DNA of 64,000 nucleotides from Prochilodus magdalenae. Its lineage: Eukaryota > Chordata > Actinopteri > Characiformes > Prochilodontidae. The notes under the pieces were generated by a model that saw only the letters and a program-made list of their open reading frames with translations, was not told the DNA's origin and ran no database searches. Below, one piece after another: positions 58,801-64,000 of this stretch; the first letter of the stretch is position 1; each line of letters begins with the position of its first letter. The stretch spans positions 98,801-162,800 of the forward strand of contig JAMWET010001362.1 of NCBI GenBank assembly GCA_024036415.1. The letters are read 5' to 3'. The position numbers and the translations under genes are program-made.

Positions 58801-61800
58801 TATTCTGAGGGCACAGCAAATTTACATTGTTATACAAGCTGTACACTGACTACTTTACATTGTATCAAAGTGTGATATCTTCAGTGTGGTCCCATAAAAA
58901 GATCAAAGAAAACATTTACAACAGTGAGAGGGGTGAACTGATATTTGTGAGACACTGTACATTATGGGTTTAAATGTGTCACTATGGTAAAAATGATCGT
59001 TATTGCCCAAAATGTATTAATATCTGTGGTACAGACCTCTTGTATGTCCATGTTGGTCAAATTTTATTATTTATTATTAAACTCATTTATTTTACCCGAT
59101 CTGATCTACGTCACATTAACGTATATTAAAAGTTAGAAGTTTGTTTTTTCCTTCTCCTAATTGTTCTTCTAGTTAGTTAAACATTGTGTGATGATTGTAT
59201 AATGGTGTATTTGCTGGATGATTTAAGTTTTGCAAATTTACTTTTTTTATTGAATGACTGAACTCTGTGCCACTTTACAGGTGGAGCGCCATGTGGTGGA
59301 GATCTGACTGACTCAAGTGGAGAATTCTTCAGCCCCCAGTATCCTAATAACTACCCTGATAATGCAGATTGCACATGGAGACTTCTGGCAGCACAGGGAC
59401 AGACTATAGATGTGACCTTCACCTTTGTTGAGTAAGTCACAGCTTTCCTTCATTATTACACACAGACGGATTTAACCCTTTCAGATTACTGAGTTCATTT
59501 AATCTGAATATGCAGTACCGGTCAGTTTATTCTGTACTGATCTAAATCAGTGGTGAATTCGTTTTACCTGTATACCTGCATCAGTAATCTGGAACCAGGT
59601 GAAAGGTCATATGTGTGTGCTGTTACACTGCTCTGAACTGGAATACATTTCCTTTTACAAGCTTTCTCAAATCCCTCTCTCTCTCCTGGAAACTAGTTTA
59701 GAGGAATGTTGCGACTCCATCACGGTGTATGACGGTCCTTATTCATATTACCCGCTGCTGGGTCGCCTGCCTCAAGATCAGATATATCACTTCAGCTCCA
59801 GCAGCAGCGATCTGACCGTCGTGTTCTCAACTGATGGCAGTGTAACTCGTCAAGGCTTTCGGGCAGAGTGGACATTCACAGGTTAGTGATGTTGCCTCAT
59901 TGCCACCTATTAATGAGTGAGCTTCACAAATAGCTGCATCCTTTGCAGGACTAATGCAGTCACTACACACGCTTGACACCATCTGAACCAAATAAGCCAT
60001 CAGACCACAGGATATGGTTCCAGTAACCCATGTCCTTAGTCTGATCGTCTTTAGCAGACTGTGTGGGCTTTCTTGTGCATCATCTTTAGAAGAGGCTTCC
60101 TTTTAGGACGACAGCCATGCAGACCAATTTGATACAGTGTACGACGTACAGTCTAAGCACTGACACGCTGACCCCGCCCCTCACCTGTAACCACTGCAGT
60201 AATGCTGGCAGCACTCCTACACCTATTTTCAAGAAACAACCTCTGGAGATGACACTGAGCACGTGCACTCAACTTCAGCTCAGTTTCAGGGTGTTGGTTC
60301 TTCTTATAGCCTGGGCCATCTTTATGTAGAGCAGCTCTTCTTTTTTCAGATCCTCAGAGAGTTCTTTGCCATGAGGTGCCATGTTGAACTCCCAGTGTCC
60401 AGTATGGGAGAGTGTGAGAGCGATAACACCAAATTTAACACACCTGCTCCCCATTCACACCTGAGACCCTGTGACACTAAGGAGTCACATGACACCGGGG
60501 AGGGAAAATGGCTTATTGGGCGCAGTTTGGCCATTTTCACTTAGGGGTGTACTCACTTTCATTGTCAGCGGTTTAGACATTATTGGCTGTGTGTGGAGTT
60601 ATTCTAAAGGGCTGTAATGAGTGGAGCTCAGACATAGGGTTAGGATCCATAGGCAGGTCTAATGGGGCAAAAAGGAACACATAACAGGAAAACATGCAAA
60701 ACCCATGAGTGTCCAAAACCAAACACAAAAAGTCCAAAAACCACAGAGCTCAGAAGATATTCCAAAATGATAAAGTCCAAAGCACCATCAAAAACACAAA
60801 ACAAGAAGGTCAAAAGATCCTCAGAAGCCTGGAGCCATCAACACCCACTGAAAGAGACACACAAACACAAAAAGATCTTCACGGGACAGCAGTACCACGA
60901 GGTGACATTAGTCAATGTTCCACAAACCTAAAGACGAAGGAAGGGCCTTTTAAAGGGAAGGTAAAGACAAGGGAGATTGGATGCAGGTGAGCGGGTCAGG
61001 GGTGGAAAAGTACTGGAGCATTGACTAAAACACTGGTGATGCTGACCTCTGGTGGCCAGTCTGTGAAGTGTCCTGGGACAAACTCCCCTGAGAAACCATG
61101 ACAAGGGCACAGCAAGTTTACACTGCTATACAACTTATACAACAAGTGTGATATCTTCAGTGTGGTCCCATGTGAGGGGTGAACTGATATTTGTGAGACA
61201 CTGTACATTATGAGTTTAAATGTGTCACTATGGTAAAAATGATCGTTATTGCCCAAAATGTATTAATATCTGTGGTACAGACCTCTCATATGTCCATGTT
61301 GGTAAATTTTTATTGTTTATTATTAAACTCCTACATTTTACCTGATCTGAAAAAACTAAACAATTATGTCACATTAACGTATATTAAAAGTTAGAAGTTT
61401 GTTTTTTCCTGCTCCTAATTGTTCTTCTAGTTAGTTAAACATTGTGTGATGATTGTATAATGGTGTATTTGCTGGATGATTTAAGTTTTGCAAATTTACT
61501 TTTTTTATTGAATGACTGAAATCTATGTGCCACTTTACAGGTGGAGCACCATGTGGTGGAGATCTGTCTGACTCAAGTGGAGAATTCTTCAGCCCCCAGT
61601 ATCCTAATAACTACCCTGATAATGCAGATTGCACATGGAGACTTCTGGCAGCACAGGGACAGACTATAGATGTGACCTTCACCTTTGTTGAGTAAGTCAC
61701 AGCGTTCCTTCATTATTACACACAGACGGATTTAACCCTTTCAGATGACTGAGTTCATTTAATCTGAATATGCAGTACTGATCAGTTTATTCTGTACTGA

Positions 61801-64000
61801 TCTAAATCAGTGGTGAATTCGTTTTACCTGTATACCTGCATCAGTAATCTGGAACCAGGTGAAAGGTCATATGTGTGTGCTGTTACACTGCTCTGAACTG
61901 GAATACATTTCCTTTTACAAGCTTTCTCAAATCCCTCTCTCTCTCCTGGGAACTAGTTTGGAGACATGTTGCGACTCTATCACGGTGTATGACGGTCCCT
62001 CTAATTCTTACCCGCTGCTGAGTCGCCTGCCTCAAGATCAGATATATCACTTCAGCTCCAGCAGCAGCGATCTGACCGTCGTGTTCTCAACTGATGGCAG
62101 TGTAACTCGTCAAGGCTTTCGGGCAGAGTGGATGTTCACAGGTTAGTGATGTTAATGAGATTATGTTCTCTCACTGCCACCTATTAATGAGTGAGCTTTG
62201 AACCAGATACCTTTATCTTGGTCTCATCAGACCACAGGACATGTAATCCATAAATCCAGTAATCCATGTCCTTAGTCTGCTCGTCTTCAGCAGACTGGTT
62301 GCAGGCTTTCTTGTGCATCATCTTTATAAGAGGTTTCCTTCTGGGATGACAGCCATGCAGACCAATTTGATACAGTGTGCGGCGTATGATCTGAGCACTG
62401 ACAGGCTGACCCCGCCCCTCCCCTTTAACCTCTGCAGCAACACTGGCGGTGCTCCTACGTCTGATTACAAAAGACAACCTCTGGAGATGATGCTCAGCAT
62501 GTACACTCAACTTCTTTGGTGGACCACGGCGAGGCCAGGTCTGAGTGGAACCTGTCCTGATAAACCGCTGTATGGTCTTGGCCACCGTGCTGAGCTCAGT
62601 TTCAGGGTGTTGGTTCTTCTTCTAGCCTAGGCCATCTTTATGTAGAGCAGCTCTTCTTTTTTCAGATCCTCAGAGAGTCCTTTGCCATGAGGTGCCATGT
62701 TGAACTCCCAGTGTCCAGTATGGGAGAGTGTGAGAGCGATAACACCAAATTTAACACACCTGCTCCCCATTCACACCTGAGACCTTGTGACACTAATGAG
62801 TCACATGACACCGGGGAGGGAAAATGGTTAATTGGGCACAGTTTGGCCATTTTCACTCAGGGGTGTACTCACTTTCGTTGTCAGCGGTTTAGACATTATT
62901 GGCTGTGTGTGGAGTTATTCTGATGGCACAGCAAATTTACATTGTTATACAAGCTGTACACTGACTACTTTACATTGTATCAAAGTGTGATATCTTCAGT
63001 GTGGTCCCATAAAAAGATCAAAGAAAACATTTACAACAGTGTGAAGGGTGAACTGATATTTGTGAGACACTGTACATTATGGGTTTAAATGTGTCACTAT
63101 GGTAAAAATGATCGTTATTGCCCAAAATGTATTAATATCTGTGGTACAGACCTCTTGTATGTCCATGTTGGTAAATTTTTATTGTTTATTATTAAACTCC
63201 TACATTTTACCTGATCTGAAAAAACTAAACAATTATGTCACATTAACGTATATTAAAAGTTAGAAGTTTGTTTTTTCCTGCTCCTAATTGTTCTTCTAGT
63301 TAGTTAAACATTGTGTGATGATTGTATAATGGTGTATTTGCTGGATGATTTAAGTTTTGCAAATATAATTTTTTTATTGAATGACTGAAATCTATGTGCT
63401 ACTTCACAGGTGGAGTGACATGTGGTGGAGATCTGACTGACTCAAGTGGAGAATTCTTCAGCCCCCAGTATCCTAATAACTACCCTGATAATGCAGATTG
63501 CACATGGAGACTCGCAGCATCACAGGGACAGACTATAGATGTGACCTTCACCTTTGTTGAGTAAGTCACAGCTTTCCTTCATTATTACACACAGACGGAT
63601 TTAACCCTTTCAGATTACTGAGTTCATTTAATCTGAATATGCAGTACCGGTCAGTTTATTCTGTACTGATCTAAATCAGTGGTGAATTCGTTTTACCTGT
63701 ATACCTGCTTCAGTAATCTGGAACCAGGTGAAAGGTCACATGTGTGTGCTGTTACACTGCTCTGAACTGGAATACATTTCCTTTTACAAGCTTTCTCAAA
63801 TCCCTCTTTCTCTCCTGGGAACTAGTTTGGAGACATGTTGCGACTCCATCACGGTGTATGACGGTCCCTCTAATTCTTACCCGCTGCTGAGTCGCCTGCC
63901 TCAAGATCAGATATATCACTTCAGCTCCAGCAGCAGCGATCTGACCGTCGTGTTCTCAACTGATGGCAGTGTAACTCGTCAAGGCTTTCGAGCAGAGTGG
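46396..64000 (+). CDS. CUB/somatomedin-B repeat protein, gene 2 (secreted, 3' end outside window)
   Basis: Exons: 46396-46453 (signal peptide), 46543-46566 and 46796-46810 (mini-exons), 49218-49316 (somatomedin-B), 49922-49963 (linker), 50035-50188 and 51732-51928 (CUB 1), 52918-53016 (somatomedin-B), 53141-53170 (linker), 54047-54197 and 54463-54647 (CUB 2), 57491-57641 and 57907-58091 (CUB 3), 59281-59431 and 59697-59881 (CUB 4), 61541-61691 and 61957-62141 (CUB 5), 63410-63560 and 63826-64000 (CUB 6, cut). All splice junctions keep frame, giving about 796 visible residues. The signal peptide [19 protein letters not shown] is close to that of gene 1. Predicted secreted and disulfide-rich; ligand and tissue unknown. 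The real C-terminus, possibly with another domain, lies beyond the window. Confidence 0.82.
47092..47962 (+). mobile_element. Decayed Tc1-like transposon
   Basis: The plus-strand translation resembles a Tc1 transposase in pieces: an N-terminal helix-turn-helix region ([20 protein letters not shown]), then a [20 protein letters not shown] segment, with the DDE core deleted. The ends are imperfect inverted repeats (agtattcactcg at the left, cgagcgaatactt at the right). It lies between the mini-exons and the first somatomedin-B exon of gene 2. Confidence 0.75.
48208..48737 (-). mobile_element. Non-autonomous Tc1/mariner element with perfect 31-bp terminal inverted repeats
   Basis: The left end caggggttggacaatgaaac and right end gtttcattgtccaacccctg are perfect inverted repeats, extending to caggtgtttcag/ctgaaacacctg and flanked by TA on each side (48206-48207 and 48738-48739). 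The interior on the minus strand keeps an N-terminal transposase-like segment but not the catalytic core, so it would need an enzyme in trans. Confidence 0.85.
49218..51928 (+). CDS. Gene 2, somatomedin-B, linker and canonical CUB 1
   Basis: The somatomedin-B exon 49218-49316 has the eight-Cys spacing (SCWSNC, CSCSSSC, GNCC, then DYC in the next exon). Linker 49922-49963. The CUB exons 50035-50188 and 51732-51928 keep all four CUB cysteines: [23 protein letters not shown] and [10 protein letters not shown], with GFVASW at the end. This is the only CUB in the window with the full pattern, so it is probably nearest the ancestral form. Confidence 0.85.
49488..49795 (-). mobile_element. Tc1-like transposon fragment
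   Basis: It contains ccaaagttcagtcttagaa and gatgttgaggtctggactct, typical of Tc1-like element ends on the minus strand. A related, more decayed piece is at about 51300-51510 (aaagttcagtcttagaacag). Confidence 0.5.
50408..50632 (+). mobile_element. tRNA-derived SINE, most complete copy
   Basis: The head has an A-box-like ttggtgtagctcaacgg and a B-box ggttcgaatcc (50481-50491). The body contains caataagagtccttgggcaa, and the tail ttatccagagcgtcagctaa. It is preceded by a different interspersed-repeat fragment with cagggtgtttcctgcctttt (about 50285-50390). Confidence 0.8.
50998..51208 (+). mobile_element. tRNA-derived SINE, second copy in the same intron
   Basis: The same order as the 50.4-kb copy (ttggtgtggcgcagcgg head, caataagagtccttgggcaa body), but the B-box is degraded. 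Confidence 0.75.
52918..54647 (+). CDS. Gene 2, second somatomedin-B, linker and CUB 2
   Basis: The somatomedin-B exon 52918-53016 (SCMWNC, CDCSSSC, GNCC), a linker 53141-53170 with the eighth Cys ([11 protein letters not shown]), then CUB exons 54047-54197 and 54463-54647. This CUB has the derived pattern: [23 protein letters not shown], and no fourth Cys (GRLPQDQ). One NSS sequon is present. The CUB-internal intron is 265 bp. Confidence 0.85.
53480..53900 (+). repeat. Imperfect tandem duplication in a gene 2 intron
   Basis: Two related units at about 53565-53695 and 53742-53875 share tcccagtcattttgac-like, tcgttcgcctgaga, acttcacata and tgacccgcact. Origin unknown. Confidence 0.5.
54958..55030 (-). 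other. tRNA-Glu-like sequence inside the LTR (degenerate)
   Basis: On the minus strand a B-box-like gggggttcgatccccgc follows a loop reading ttttcac (TTC anticodon position), preceded by a D-arm-like ggtggtagcac. The acceptor and D stems do not pair convincingly, so it is a tRNA-like remnant, not a functional tRNA gene. Confidence 0.4.
55206..55662 (+). repeat. Pyrimidine-rich minisatellite within the LTR
   Basis: Variable-length units built from ctttctcttttcttt and agcttag repeat about 17-20 times. They occupy the position of a short unexpanded pyrimidine tract in the LTR at 17.7-18.3 kb. Confidence 0.85.
56438..56702. mobile_element. Foldback MITE, copy 2
   Basis: Terminal inverted repeats cgtcgctgtccaaagaaaac and tttttctttggacagcgacg. 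The interior matches the 15.6-kb copy in the reverse direction. Confidence 0.8.
56860..57175. mobile_element. Tc1-like element, internally deleted
   Basis: The left end tacagtatcccacaaaagtc and right end atttgtgagacaatgta are imperfect inverted repeats. The interior contains cttaggggtgtactcacttt and gacattattggctgtgtgtg, the words seen in the Tc1-like remnants of the next three introns. Confidence 0.65.
57491..64000 (+). CDS. Gene 2, tandem CUB 3-6 array without somatomedin-B
   Basis: Four CUB domains, each from two exons (151 and 185 nt, 265-bp internal intron), follow one another directly in phase 1. The second halves of CUB 3 and CUB 4 translate identically ([19 protein letters not shown]). 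CUB 5 and the visible part of CUB 6 share [19 protein letters not shown], which suggests duplication in pairs. All lack the fourth CUB Cys and carry vicinal CC. Unit spacing is 1790, 2260 and 1869 bp; the 2260 value includes a solo LTR. CUB 6 is cut 10 nt before its expected donor by the window end. Confidence 0.85.
58160..58970 (-). pseudogene. Tc1-like transposase remnant after CUB 3
   Basis: The minus strand has a transposase segment ([18 protein letters not shown] region, [23 protein letters not shown]) and the transposon right-end words gtgagacactgta. It is closely repeated in the introns after CUB 4 and CUB 5, so it was duplicated with the CUB units. Confidence 0.7.
59950..61205 (-). 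pseudogene. Tc1-like transposase remnant after CUB 4, split by a solo LTR
   Basis: The same remnant as after CUB 3, with the solo LTR at 60613-61103 inserted between ggagttattct and gggcacagca. Confidence 0.7.
60613..61103. mobile_element. Solo LTR, family B, with 5-bp target duplication
   Basis: The 491-bp insert starts TGTAATGA, ends CCATGACA, and is flanked by AGGGC on both sides (60608-60612 and 61104-61108). It is absent from the paralogous introns after CUB 3 and CUB 5, so it inserted after the CUB duplications. Short ORFs inside are not recognised. Confidence 0.85.
62184..63075 (-). pseudogene. Tc1-like transposase remnant after CUB 5, longest version
   Basis: A 133-codon minus-strand ORF (62184-62585) covers a Tc1 N-terminal region ([20 protein letters not shown]) and reaches the VLWSDETKI motif, which includes the second-domain aspartate. 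The rest of the catalytic domain is missing. Confidence 0.75.

Overview
This is a teleost nuclear genomic window: multi-exon genes with GT-AG introns, many Tc1-like transposon remnants, tRNA-derived SINEs and TG/CA microsatellites. A dispersed long-inverted-repeat element that I associate with ostariophysan fishes (characins, catfishes) recurs at least six times, so an otophysan such as a characiform is my best guess (inference). No bacterial, organellar or CRISPR features are present.

Layout. (1) 1-17.1 kb: an mtmr9-type myotubularin pseudophosphatase on the plus strand. Nine coding exons from 4263 to 16748 run from the PH-GRAM region to the stop codon; about 60 N-terminal residues lie upstream, probably outside the window. 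(2) 17.6-18.3 kb: a solo LTR with a 5-bp target duplication. (3) 19.1-20.2 kb: a compact intronless gene for a 261-residue coiled-coil protein with a consensus CRE, a TATA box and a poly(A) signal. (4) 20.2-28 kb: AT-rich, internally duplicated, TE-dense sequence around a broken PNMA/Ty3-Gypsy gag-like pseudogene on the minus strand.

(5) 30.5-41.1 kb: a secreted-protein gene with one TATA-linked signal-peptide exon followed by four tandem modules. Each module has four exons (CUB first half, CUB second half, somatomedin-B, proline linker), totals 468 nt (156 codons), and starts and ends in phase 1. (6) 41.4-46.1 kb: a Gypsy pol fragment, a 39-bp minisatellite and a paralogous promoter region. 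(7) 46.4 kb to the window end: a second related gene: signal peptide, two tryptophan-containing mini-exons, somatomedin-B, a canonical CUB, somatomedin-B, then at least five CUB domains. The last exon is cut by the window edge.

The main candidate for something undescribed is this pair of CUB/somatomedin-B genes. They share promoter, signal-peptide exon and module types and have been expanded recently by tandem duplication; some exons appear identical between copies. All nine derived CUB domains have lost the fourth CUB cysteine and carry a vicinal Cys-Cys at the third position, while one CUB in the second gene keeps the canonical pattern. Function is unknown. The domain types point to an extracellular, disulfide-rich, probably multivalent protein-binding polypeptide.
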